A stretch of 64,000 nucleotides of DNA from Phytomonas francai (Eukaryota > Euglenozoa > Kinetoplastea > Trypanosomatida > Trypanosomatidae): positions 1,702,127 to 1,766,126 of the forward strand of contig MJCC01000001.1 of the NCBI GenBank assembly GCA_001766655.1, given 5' to 3'. The position numbers and the translations under genes were made by a program. The notes beneath the pieces were generated by a model. It searched no databases and was not told the origin of the DNA. It saw nothing but the letters and a program-made list of their open reading frames with translations. This document shows positions 16,971 to 27,200 of the stretch, one piece after another (positions within the stretch are counted from its first letter, which is position 1; every line of letters starts with the position of its first letter).

Positions 16971-18923
16971 CTATTCTTTTCGTTTCGTACTCCCAAACAC
17001 AACGACGCGCTTCGTGGCGGTATGATCAAAGCTGTTAAGGCGGCGTATCATCGTGAGGTCGTCCTGAGAGAGATTGACGTGTTGAATCGACTGAGAATTG
17101 CTATTATGTGTGGTCTGAATACGGCTCACGGTGGAAAAAGTTGTCGAGGCTGACGTGCTACCCGCAAGTGTTTCAAAGGATCTTTCTGGGTGCACTTCCG
17201 TACCCCCAGCGAAGCCTGTCGATAGGGTTACAGACCCGCCAGGTGGTGCTGCATGGAGCATTTTATCGATCTCAATTTGAGCAGGTAAGTTCGCGGAATG
17301 GGATCTGGAAACGACTTTGGAAAGATTATTCTTTCTTTTACAACGCTCGTCCTGCTCCACCAACCTCTGCCCCCTTATTTCCCGATGCTTGAGCTTCCAC
17401 ATTTCATGCTTGCGCTTGATAGCGCGTACTATCGCCGCTTGCGAGGATTCGTCGTCGTCGCCGTTGTCGTCTCCAAAGTCACCATCTACCATCCCGTTTT
17501 GATTTCCAGATGATAAGTCGCCACTTCCAAGGTAGGATGGGAGCCGCAAGGAAGCTAAATAGTCCTCTGATTTCCGCTCAGAAGGGTTTACAAGCGCACC
17601 CTCCACGGAATCTCCTGGGTATCGATCCGAAACCCCGTTGAAGCCACCCTTGTCGGTTTTCTGCGAATTCACATCGTCATTCGCGCCAATGATAAGCTCC
17701 TCGTCGTTGTCCGAAAGGCTTCTGGGTGAGGAGGGTTTTAGATTTCCCCCAGGACCTGCCCACGTCATGGAGGAGCAAGATTCCTCGAGAATGGCGCCTA
17801 AGCTGCTGCTGTGGTTTGTGAAGCCTCTGAGGCCGCTTTTGGATTTATGCGTGCGCTGGGAGTAGGTGAGCTCGAGAGGCAGCAGCCGCTCCACGTTTCG
17901 TTTCTTTTGCTGTTGGGCGGTGGCGATAAAACGGCTCGTGATGCTGTCCGCGATGGTAGGCGACCAAGACGAGAGCGCCGTGGGCGACACCATGCTCAAG
18001 GAGGCTAGATTACAGCCATCGGCTCCGTCGAAGTTAGGGAACGCTCCCTGGGTGCCGGTTTCTGCCTCGACGTCCATGTCCAGCTGGGAGGTGCTGGCCA
18101 AACTGACAGCGTCTGCCATGAATTTGGCATTCCCCTTGCTATTATCCCACCCACGGGGGCTCTCGGGGGAACTGCTCCCCCCACCACCATCTTCGAGATT
18201 TGTTAGCGACGTGAAGGAACGCAGCATAATGTCCTTCATGCTGACGTGTTTTGCTTCTTTAAGAAGCACCTTCTGAGAGTGTCGAAATAGCTTGATTTCG
18301 TCATCAACAATCTTGTGCGTGGTGATGCCGTTTATGGTAGACCGTGAACGCTTTCGTGTTGACTTCGAAGCCTCCTTCGGTGGATTGTTCTCACACTTCA
18401 TATTCTTTTTTTCCTCATTCATACGATTTTCGCGATGCTTTTTTGAGTCGATGTCCTTTTCTTGACCAGTTTCTCCTGTATCATCGGATAAATATTTGTG
18501 AGTGAGTATGTCTGCGATCTCGTAGAGGCTTTTGTCTAGCAATGAATCCGAGCCATTGAGAGTTTTGTATCCTGTGAGATAGTCGTTCGCATCGCAGGCA
18601 GCGTCAAACGAGACCTGAGATACTGGCTCCTCCATTTGCCCTGATGAATTTATGTCCCCCACGTGAAGCGCCGTTTTATCAAAGATGTCGTCCAGGCTGT
18701 TTCCTGCTATTGTAAACGCTTCTTTTCCACCATGGGGCTGCTCTGATGTGGCGCATGCGTTGTCTACACTTTGAAGGATAATATCTTGATTCTGAAGACC
18801 CATCTCTTCTTCCAAATCAGATGTGGGATAGACACGGCTTGACACGTCATGGCGTTCCGCACCGGAAGCAATTTCCCTGAGAGCCGTTGGGTGCAAGCCA
18901 TTGTAGCTTGCTTCTTTGTTCAT
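16971..18923 (-). CDS. Large low-complexity protein, unknown
   Basis: This 650-residue protein matches no family I recognise. It is Ser/Asp/Asn-rich and probably mostly disordered. The most structured piece is a basic helix at about 500-545 (AIVRAIKRKHEMWKLKHREI) with repeated Lys/Arg. A second basic stretch, STRKRSRSTINGI (about 188-200), resembles a nuclear localisation signal. Acidic Asp/Glu runs precede the basic helix. A nuclear or RNA-binding role is possible but unsupported. Length, sustained open frame and position in the cluster argue that it is real. Confidence 0.6.
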   Translation of the reverse strand: MNKEASYNGLHPTALREIASGAERHDVSSRVYPTSDLEEEMGLQNQDIILQSVDNACATSEQPHGGKEAFTIAGNSLDDIFDKTALHVGDINSSGQMEEPVSQVSFDAACDANDYLTGYKTLNGSDSLLDKSLYEIADILTHKYLSDDTGETGQEKDIDSKKHRENRMNEEKKNMKCENNPPKEASKSTRKRSRSTINGITTHKIVDDEIKLFRHSQKVLLKEAKHVSMKDIMLRSFTSLTNLEDGGGGSSSPESPRGWDNSKGNAKFMADAVSLASTSQLDMDVEAETGTQGAFPNFDGADGCNLASLSMVSPTALSSWSPTIADSITSRFIATAQQQKKRNVERLLPLELTYSQRTHKSKSGLRGFTNHSSSLGAILEESCSSMTWAGPGGNLKPSSPRSLSDNDEELIIGANDDVNSQKTDKGGFNGVSDRYPGDSVEGALVNPSERKSEDYLASLRLPSYLGSGDLSSGNQNGMVDGDFGDDNGDDDESSQAAIVRAIKRKHEMWKLKHREIRGQRLVEQDERCKRKNNLSKVVSRSHSANLPAQIEIDKMLHAAPPGGSVTLSTGFAGGTEVHPERSFETLAGSTSASTTFSTVSRIQTTHNSNSQSIQHVNLSQDDLTMIRRLNSFDHTATKRVVVFGSTKRKE

Positions 18924-19437
18924 TATGTTTTAAAAAGAGTGTTTATGGGAGTGTTTCTATTGGGTGTGTGAGCGATTTTTAAGATAATTATTGTATCTAC
19001 CGCTTATTATGTTAATAAAATTGAGCGAAATGCCTATTATTTTTACTGAAAAGAAAGACAACAACTTGAAAGCACAATTTTATTGTTAGCTCAGAGATGA
19101 TAGAGGCATAGAGTGAGGAAAATTACATCGAATATACTCCTCTTCTAATGGGTCTTCACAAGTCTATCTATCTAACTATCTATCTATCGGTAGCTATGTT
19201 GATCATAATAGAATTGTTATGCCCTTTTCGGCAATTTCCCATTTATTGGTAGACTTTCGAACCACAGTTGCGTGGCCGATCAAACACTAAAAATATATTA
19301 GATTTCACAAGCCGTATCGTAGTCTTTGGGAGATTAAAGGCAGACAATTTTATGAGAGTAGCTGCACCCAGCCACTTCCAGATCCCCTCTCCTTCCACTG
19401 CACTCGCCCTCATCCGGGGCCGTTCTACGGATGGGCT
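18924..19437. other. Spacer with TATC repeats
   Basis: 514 bases, AT-rich. Holds a TCTA/TATC microsatellite at about 19160-19189. No gene seen. Confidence 0.55.
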
Positions 19438-19929
19438 TCATAGCAGGGACTCGAGCTCGGCGTACCCCGCCACGCGCGCGCAATCTCTAGGTGTCATAGC
19501 GGCCACATTTTTGCAATTTTTGGAGGCCCCATTCTGGAGCAAGACCTCCACCAAAGCTGCGCTTCCCCGGAGGCTGGCGAGGTGGAGCGGGGTACGTTGG
19601 TTTTCATCCCGCGCGTTCGCGTTCGCGCCCTCGTCGAGGAGCATTTTGGCGAGCTCGAGGTGGCCCTGGTCGACGGCGTAGTGCAGCGCCGTCCACCCCC
19701 CCGCGTCCTGGGCATCGAGGCTGGCGGATCCGTCGGGCAGCCCCGCGAGGATCGCCCGCGCGCTGTCGAGGCTCCCCGCGTACGCGGCGTGGTGGAGCAT
19801 CGTCATCCGGAGCCCGTCGCCCTCGGTCAGACAGCCGCCCTTCGCGATGTACGCGAGCACGGCCGCGGTGCCGCCCGGGCTCCGACAGGACTCGAAAATG
19901 GTGGGCCTGTGGGAAGGCTTCGGTGGCAT
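19438..19929 (-). CDS. Ankyrin-repeat protein
   Basis: This 163-residue protein is almost entirely ankyrin repeats. Recognisable TPLH-type helices are MTMLHHAAYAGS, GWTALHYAVDQGHLELAKMLL, QRTPLHLASLRGSAALVEVLL and a C-terminal capping repeat starting AMTPRDCARVAG. GADAN-type turns are also present (EGANANARDE, NGASKNC). It is a small protein-protein interaction module with no attached catalytic domain, so its partner is unknown. Codons between 19600 and 19900 are very GC-rich. Confidence 0.88.
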   Translation of the reverse strand: MPPKPSHRPTIFESCRSPGGTAAVLAYIAKGGCLTEGDGLRMTMLHHAAYAGSLDSARAILAGLPDGSASLDAQDAGGWTALHYAVDQGHLELAKMLLDEGANANARDENQRTPLHLASLRGSAALVEVLLQNGASKNCKNVAAMTPRDCARVAGYAELESLL

Positions 19930-20696
19930 GATCGGGGAGTCCGTCTGCGCGCGGTCTTTGCGGTTTAGCGTCGGTACCGCTCCCGAAATTCACACACACG
20001 CTAAGAATAAATAAATAAAAGGTGATTAAATAAAAACGTTGAAATGTGTCACCTCTTTTTTTTTAGAAACATGAGAAGCGGTCGGCGCACGGATTGTAAA
20101 AAATAGTGAGTAAATAGGAGAAAAGGAAAGAGACATTGTAAACAAAATAAAATATTGACGTTGTATAAGCAGACGGTGGTGATTGTACACACAATACAAA
20201 AGATTCGAACAGAAAAAGTACGCCAAAAAAGCGAGTTAACAAGACACACCTCTTATTGCTTTGAACTGAAAATGTGGAATCAGATCGGAGGATCATAAGA
20301 AAAGGATTCACTCAAACTGGTAAATTTTTTATCAAAAATTCTGAAGAAATCCCTTCTTATGCGCGTAAAATATATAGGTTTACGTAAAGACACTCTCTTG
20401 CTTTCTCCTAAAGATTTAGAATACTGAGCCAATTTACTTGCTGAAAGTCGCTATGTAATAACAGACTGCCTTTGAAATGGAAAAGCAATGAAAACTATTA
20501 TTTTAGATAAAAATACACGAATGGAAAATTGGGAACATCATACATGGTAGTGGATAAGTTGCTCGACTAATTTATGCATGCAACTTTTTCTTTAAGGGCA
20601 CCATTCTTCCTCACAAAGCCTATATTAATAACTTAAACCACTGAGTACTTTCTATTTCTTTTTGGAGAGTTGGCACGAGTCACCTTTTCTGATCCT
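19930..20696. other. AT-rich spacer
   Basis: 767 bases, strongly AT-rich. Short minus-strand frames here are rich in Phe, Leu and Ser from A/T-rich sequence and show no protein character. A TTCGAAT-like motif near 20210 has no matching tRNA stems. I see no gene. Confidence 0.5.
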
Positions 20697-21023
20697 CTAT
20701 TTTTTCTTTTTCGACGAATCTGGTAAAGTCGAGTCCGAACTCGCCTGTTGGATGAGCTCATCAATAGACTTTTCAAGCCCACCAACACGCTCGTCCATCT
20801 CATCAATACGGTTGACAATTTGCTTTGACAAATCCTCGAAACTGGATTGCATCCGCTGCAGTAGTTCCTGCATGTATGTACTTAACTCTGAAGAGCCACT
20901 TTGTGGGAGCACCGCGCTGGCCGCTGCATTCCCGCCGGAAGAAGGCAGAGCCGTTTTTCCGGTTTTATTATAACTCGCCACATTAGAGGAACTTTCAGCA
21001 GGACCTTTGTTTTTTGGAGGCAT
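20697..21023 (-). CDS. HSBP1: HSBP1 homologue (heat shock factor-binding protein 1)
   Basis: This is a 108-residue protein. Residues about 46-96 match HSBP1 nearly heptad for heptad: MQELLQRMQSSFEDLSKQI, then NRIDEMDERVGGLEKSID, compared with the family's LLQQMQ-x-KF, IIGRIDDM and DLEKNI blocks. HSBP1 is a trimeric coiled coil that binds HSF1 in animals and also helps assemble the WASH complex through CCDC53. The N-terminal 45 residues are Ser/Ala/Gly-rich and disordered; the end is KKKK. No HSF is known to me in kinetoplastids, so a cytoskeletal or endosomal role may be the ancestral one. Family call strong, role inferred. Confidence 0.85.
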   Translation of the reverse strand: MPPKNKGPAESSSNVASYNKTGKTALPSSGGNAAASAVLPQSGSSELSTYMQELLQRMQSSFEDLSKQIVNRIDEMDERVGGLEKSIDELIQQASSDSTLPDSSKKKK

Positions 21024-21932
21024 GTTTCAGTAGGAAAGTAATCGCAGTGTAAATCTCTTTGTTTCGTAAAAAAAAAAACGGTAAACGCTTTCTTTTGATA
21101 CGAAAGGGTTATTTTATATTATCACTATTATTATTATTGATGTTCACAAAAATGTTTGGATATCAAGATCTTTGATACTAACACAAATAAAAAAAACACG
21201 GAAAACTATCTTCTAATGAAAAAGAGGAGGGTGTTTTAAAATAAACTATGGATGTTAAAGTTTTTTTTTTTAGGGGGGGGCGATCCAATCATTATGCTTT
21301 GATATCAACACATTCATTCTGAAAGGTTGTAAAGCATTTAAAAAAGCGTGTAAAATCATTCTTTAGTTGGAAAAATGCCTGCCCTATAAAATAAGAGCAT
21401 AACATGTATGGAGTAGATATGTAATTCAGTACACCCACACAGTTGTTTCCCTCGATAAGTCAACACAGAACTATAAGTGTTCCTTTAAAACCGACATAAA
21501 GCAGCAAGTCTATGAAAGAAGCGCATACTGTCTAAGATTATTGTCATCTATTTCCAACATGTCCTTTCCTCTTTTCATCACTTCTTGGAAGTTGTTGTTT
21601 TTTATCTGAACACGCCTTATATTACTCTGACTTACTTCTTCATTGTAGGTTAAAAAGTTCAATATCGATGGCAACCTATTGTTTGTGTGTGCCGTTGCAA
21701 GATGAAAGTGTAGGGGAAATAAAATTTACTATGACCTCCTGTATTAATTTTCACATCATAGAATGTTCTGAAACCTTTAAAGAGGGTCCTTGAACTCTTT
21801 AATCCGAGGGTTTTCCCCGTAGCTTTAGCAGGAGTTTACTATTTTCTCTGAGAGTCAGCATCTAAGAAATGAAATAGGCTCTAAAAGCATACCTTATTTT
21901 CTTTGCAAAAACCTACAGATGCACACACACAC

Positions 21933-21965
<33 letters not shown>

Positions 21966-22255
21966 GATATATATATAGATAAATACATAGTAAACGCATA
22001 CCCCCACACAAATATACACAGAATGCTCAAAGACAACTAGCGCCCCCCTTCAATACCATCTAGAGTAACCACTAGTTCAAAAGGAAAAAGTAAGCAAGAT
22101 AAATACAGGTTTCAAATGGTTTATTTAGTAAAATATAATCTATAAAAGACCTCTGAACAGCCCATGGGCTCCCCGTCAGAGCAGGCTTCATGCACGGGAT
22201 AATACCACCTGCGCATGCTGGGCCGCCGCCTCCTTTTGCCTTCGCCTTTTCCGGA
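21024..22255. other. Long spacer (1.2 kb)
   Basis: 1232 bases with no credible ORF. Contents seen: AT-rich sequence, a (CA)n microsatellite, ATT triplets near 21127-21138, a T10-G8 junction near 21261-21280, and an 8-bp inverted repeat (21777-21784 with 21795-21802, ten-base loop). It is longer than most spacers in the cluster; a non-coding RNA is possible but I cannot identify one. Confidence 0.45.
21922..21965. repeat. (CA)n microsatellite
   Basis: A CA dinucleotide run interrupted once by CG, followed directly by a short (TA)n run (about 21968-21976). Likely length-polymorphic. Confidence 0.9.
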
Positions 22256-23887
22256 TTACTGCCGATTCCTATGCATCAACAGCCCTTTTGCCTCGTCTTC
22301 CTGGACGATGCGGATGCGGGACGAGACCTTCATCGTCACCGCGAAGCGCAGTCGCTGGGCACGACCAATCGAGATCATCTTTGTGAAGTTCTTCAGGGCG
22401 TACTCGACGAACCCCTTGTCCATATCCACCAGGATGGAGATGTAATCCCCGTTGTCGATCTTCTCCAGGTTCTCCTCCTTGCGGTGGTATGGGAAGTTGG
22501 AGTAGAAGACGCCGGACATGTAGTACACGCAGCTGTTCGCCGTCTTGTGGAACTCCTGGTCCTTGCTGACACAGGCGTCCGAGATGAGCCCGACGCCGAC
22601 GTAGTCCGCGGTGAGGACCTCGTACGTGATGCGGTGGCGCCCCGTCACAAGCACCACGTCCCCGACAACGGCGACGCCGTACATGACGCGGAGGCGTGTC
22701 TGCTCCGGGCTGACGCCGGGGCCCGGGCGGAACTGCGCCGTCCCGGGGGGGGGCGCGGGCTCGAGCAGGCGGCGCAGCCCCGGCAGGCCGTAGTACCGCG
22801 CGTCCGTGCGCAGCCGCCGCAGCGCGTCCTCGTCGAGGGTCTGGAAGTGCCGGTAGCCGCGCAGGTAGTTCAGGACCTGGCGAAAGGTCTCGGGGTCGCG
22901 GTCGAGGAAGATGGCACCGCTCGGGTCCGTGAAGACGCCCACCGCCGCGTCGCCCTTGGCCTCGCCCGCGTGCGCGCGGAAAAGGGCCTGGAAGAAGGAG
23001 CACGGCGTCTCCGGCGACGAGGCCGCCCTGGCGTCGGCCTCGTCGGCGAGCCCCCGCGCGCCGCAGCGCCCCGGGCTCGTCCCGCAGGCCCCCAGAAGCG
23101 TCTGCACGGGCACGGTGAAGAGCTCACCCCCAACGTTCAACCGCACCACGGGAAGCTTCCGGCGGCCGTTATGATCTACCTCCTCCAACAGCGCGCTTGC
23201 TTTCTCTTCCGAGGCGGACATTTCATCGATCAGGTCGCTGAGCTGCTTCTCTACAATAATGTACTCCGTCATCTCCCCCTGCATCGCTTGAATGACTTTG
23301 GCGGCAGAATTACCAGCACTGCAGAACTCCTGCCGCAGGAGCTCGCACGGCATGGAGCCGGCGATCGAGAGCCCTGAATTCTCGTGCGGCTGGTGTAGAC
23401 TACTATTTGACGATGACGATGGGGAATCGTATGGATTCTCGTTACGAGAATCACTCGATGAAGAGCGATTACTCTCGCGATCTTCTGCTGGCTCAGCTCG
23501 CTGCGAGGCTTCGGTTACTCTGGATCGTCTTCGATTTCCTCGTCTCTCTATGGGACTCGTCCGAGAGGATTCCTTTTTATCCGATAAGTTTGAGGGCACT
23601 AAAGGGGTCAGTGATAAGGAGCGCTTGCGCTTTCCTGGTCGAGAAAATGTGTAGAACGGTTCTTGGGAAAAGGTTGTGGCGGCGAGAGGCTGTGATGTAC
23701 TACTTAACATTTGGTTGCCAATCGTGTCACTGGCAGTATCACCAGCATTCGGATCCCCACCCGATATTGCGCACTGGTGTGGGGAAAACGCGGGCTGCTG
23801 AGGGTTTGGCGTGGTGCGGTTACGTCGGTAATGAAACTGATTGCCCTGTCTCGCAGTCAAAGGTGTTTTGAAACGCGGGCGCGGCAT
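22256..23887 (-). CDS. BTB/POZ (KCTD-type) and SPRY-like protein
   Basis: This is a 543-residue protein. Residues 1-190 are Arg/Ser-rich and disordered. A short coiled coil follows (about 205-240, EMTEYIIVEKQLSDLIDEM). A T1/KCTD-type BTB domain spans about 245-380: VVRLNVGGELFTV, then IFLDRDPETFRQVLNYLRG and DARYYGLPGL. An insert of about 30 residues sits between its first strands and helix. The C-terminal part (about 410-535) looks like a SPRY/B30.2 fold: RITYEV, VGVGLIS, NGDYISILVDMDKGFVEY. BTB proteins of this type often act as adaptors for cullin-3 ubiquitin ligases, with the second domain choosing substrates. BTB call strong; SPRY call by pattern. The region 22560-23110 is a GC-rich island. 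Confidence 0.82.
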   Translation of the reverse strand: MPRPRFKTPLTARQGNQFHYRRNRTTPNPQQPAFSPHQCAISGGDPNAGDTASDTIGNQMLSSTSQPLAATTFSQEPFYTFSRPGKRKRSLSLTPLVPSNLSDKKESSRTSPIERRGNRRRSRVTEASQRAEPAEDRESNRSSSSDSRNENPYDSPSSSSNSSLHQPHENSGLSIAGSMPCELLRQEFCSAGNSAAKVIQAMQGEMTEYIIVEKQLSDLIDEMSASEEKASALLEEVDHNGRRKLPVVRLNVGGELFTVPVQTLLGACGTSPGRCGARGLADEADARAASSPETPCSFFQALFRAHAGEAKGDAAVGVFTDPSGAIFLDRDPETFRQVLNYLRGYRHFQTLDEDALRRLRTDARYYGLPGLRRLLEPAPPPGTAQFRPGPGVSPEQTRLRVMYGVAVVGDVVLVTGRHRITYEVLTADYVGVGLISDACVSKDQEFHKTANSCVYYMSGVFYSNFPYHRKEENLEKIDNGDYISILVDMDKGFVEYALKNFTKMISIGRAQRLRFAVTMKVSSRIRIVQEDEAKGLLMHRNRQ

Positions 23888-24211
23888 TTTGACGTATAAT
23901 TTCAACCTCCTATAAAAATAATGTAAATACTAACAATGTAGTAAATCCTACACGAAAAGGACGCAAATAATATAAGAAAGTTTTAATAATGCAAACAAAC
24001 AAAAAAAAACACTGGAATAATAACAGGATCTACTTGAAATAGAAAGATGCATAAACCCAAAAGGATACAAAAGGTAGGGAAACATAATGGTGGCAGAAAT
24101 GGTTTGAGTAAATAAGGAATTAAAAGACGTAAAAATATACAAACACAAAGCCAATAGAAAACTAATTCAATGTATCTTTAGTTTTTTCAGGGGTGGGGGG
24201 GTAGAGGGGGA
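23888..24211. other. Intergenic spacer
   Basis: 324 bases, AT-rich, no gene seen. Confidence 0.5.
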
Positions 24212-27200
24212 TCAGACTTTATCGTTCTCTGTGTGGACAGCATGGACTTTCAAACAGTGCGTAATCTCACGTTCACAGCTATCCGATAATGTGATAGAAA
24301 TGTTGTGATTCCCTGTTTTGAAGATGAAAAGTTCAAGAAGGCAATTGTACACATATCTACCTTCCTCGCCCACGAGGGTAGTAGAGTCTACAGAACCCGA
24401 CAGAATGCCAATATCGGGGTGGTAATCCATGTAAATTTGAACACGTAATGGAATAGCACGCTTCCAGGGAGCGCTAACCAGCAGATGGAACTTTATCGGC
24501 GTCATGACGGGAAGCACAATCGGCTGGTTCAGCGAACCGGACAACTCGGATGCGGACCCTGAAAATTCGATAGGTTTTATCCTAGTCTTTGGCAGAGAAT
24601 GGTCTGGTGCCAATTCAGATGAGATCTCTCTATTACTTTCTGCATTCATACGCAATTCACTTATTAGGGTTCTCTCTAAAACCATGCCGTGCTCCTGTCC
24701 TTCCTTCTCTACCTCAATCATACTTCTTTGTGGCATGCTCATCCTACTGACGCTGTGCGATTTGATACCATAAGAACGACACGTCCGGCTTTCCAAACGT
24801 TGTCTACAGCGACTGGAGGCATGAGGCCTAGATGGCACCTCAATATTCACACTAACGGAACACTCGTCTAACGGCTCCGTGCACAACACCTCCTGAGAAA
24901 CCAAGCTTAAGTCCAGAGGCTGCTTCCCTGTGCAATTTGGAAGCTCACAAATCGCCCAGTGGACATAGAAGATATACTTCGCGGCATCCTGCTCGGAAGT
25001 TTGCTGGTTCGTACCCCCAGACGTGTGGTAGGCAATGTCGTTGATGTTGACTGGCGCCGTGACGTGCTCGCTGCCGGGCACGATGAAGGCATCTGGTAGT
25101 TCGGCAAACGGCAGTGTGCTGAGCCGCAGCTCCACGCTATACCGCGGGCTCCGGTTTCGGATACAAATGACCACAAAACGCTTGTCCCTACTCAGGCGAA
25201 CTTTGCTGACAGCAACGCTGGGGGCGTAGAAAAGTCTCATTCTCGTTTCGAAGACGCGCCTTGGGATGACGCCCATGACAGGAACCGCGGCGGGCACGTC
25301 GGGTGGCATCTCGGGCTTCTCGTGCGGCAGCGCGCAGTCGACGCGGAAGATGAGGAAATGAGCCTCCGGCGCCGCGATCTCCGCCGGGGCCCGCAGGTGG
25401 ACCGGGATATGCACCACCTCACCCGGTCGCAGCGTCTGGCAGTCCATGGCCTGCAGCGCCGTTCGTTTGAGGCTCACCGAGACATCCCTGTTCATCCCCT
25501 CCATGCAACCTTCGCAGTCCTCCAGCAGACAAGACTCCCCGTGGGCGGAGATGGAGAGGTACGGAATCGAGACCTTGCCGCAGTTCACCACACGAACCGA
25601 GAAGTCCGCGCACTGACCACTAAAGATCTCGAGTTCGCTCACGCTCACGGAGCACGAGACGAGCGGCAGCCGCTCCAGAACCGGGATCGTCAGCTTCGGC
25701 TCCGGGAAGTTGCTTATCAAGGGCTGCAGGAGGCCGAGCCCGTGCACGCACATCTCGACCCCCTCGATGCACACCAAGCCTTCCACGGTGGGCTGCACGC
25801 GCAGCGGCACCGTCGTCTTCGCGCGCGGCGCGATCCAGAGGTCGGGGAGGGAATAGCTGACGGGGGCGCGGGGCCCGATCGCGTCCGCCGCGGGGCCGTC
25901 GTCGAGGTCGCGGCAGGCCCGGCAGCGAAGCGCGACCGACGCGAGCCGAAGCCGGGAGCGGAGCGGGTTGGCCAGCGTCACGAGGACGGTGCCGACGTCG
26001 CCGACGGCCCACACGACGCGGCTGCGCAGCCGCCGCCCGTTCAGGCACAAAATCGTCAGCTTCAGGCGCTGCGTGTCGATGAAGGTGAAGATCGGGCCGC
26101 CGATGGGGACGGTCTTCGGGGAGAGGTGCGGGGACAGCGGCAGCACCTCCCAGCTCGAGAGAAGGGGGGCGAGCAGGGGGGAGGGCGCGATGCGCAGATC
26201 CACCCGGAGGGCCTCGTGCTGCAGGGTGCCAAAGAGCCACTGCTGCGCTTGCGGGGAGAGGTAGTTTGAATAGCGAAAGAGCAGCAGCGTAGCAACACGG
26301 CAACACGCCCTACTATACCCACCCTCCTCGAGGAGGAGACTGACAAGCTCCATCAGGATAGGAACGTGAAGCGAAAGTGCTCTGCCTTCCATCTTGGTTT
26401 TCTCCTTGTTGTTAATCGGTCTAGACGTGACCTCAGGACTGAAACGTTGTGACATCCGATCGCCAATACTTCCCCCTATACTAGCCTCCATCGACCGCCT
26501 AGAAGTATAACTATTAACCAGGGCACTGCCATTATCACCATTATCACGCAGTGAGTTGCAGGAGCAAAAGACATTGTAGAGCACATCGTTCGAAATCTCA
26601 CTCTCAAATTCTGGAATGCACAGGTCCACACCGATGAGCACGCATGCCCGAAGTATGGAACGAATCGCAGCTGCGTAAAAATGATCCTTACGATCAATTA
26701 TGGCGAGATCAATGAGTAGCGAGACACCTTTTCGCTTCCACCCAGCGTACAATGCCAGGAAAACAAATAGGTGAATCACTCTTTGCTTCAGAGTCTTAGT
26801 TGGCCTCTCAAGCATAACTCGCGCACTTCCGAGCACCTCCATAAAATCCCGAGAATGTCCCCGAAACGCCAGAAAACTCGCCAGTTTTAGACGCGTCTCC
26901 AAATCTCGATCACGAAGTAAAAGCTGACCATAGTCCCTTGCTGCATGGCGCAGCTGACGAAGAGATTCTTTGAGATACACCTCAATTTCGTTAAGACCAC
27001 GGGTAAGAATTTCGCTAGTAAGAGTTTTGAATTCATGACCTAGGACACAGGGTTGCATGTCATCCGTCAGCTCGGATTTATGAGCCGCCATGAAGCCCCG
27101 CGAGCGCTCGAGAAGGGTGCTGAGCTGAACAAGATTAGAATTAATCGGCTTGACGACATCGCGTTCCAGACGTTGCTTCATTGAGCTGCTCACACAATAG

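Noticed and set aside
20200..20225. TTCGAAT motif resembling a tRNA T-loop
   Set aside because: Flanking bases do not pair as a T-stem and no acceptor or anticodon stems are present. A similar motif near 19256 also fails.
21777..21802. 8-bp inverted repeat with 10-base loop
   Set aside because: A stem of this length in AT-rich DNA is expected by chance; no other feature supports an RNA gene.
22190..23377. 395-codon plus-strand frame opposite the BTB gene
   Set aside because: Same cause; it mirrors the GC-rich island, and the minus frame has clear BTB motifs.
25322..26269. 315-codon plus-strand frame opposite TRAPPC9
   Set aside because: Coincides exactly with the GC3 island in TRAPPC9 and has no protein character.
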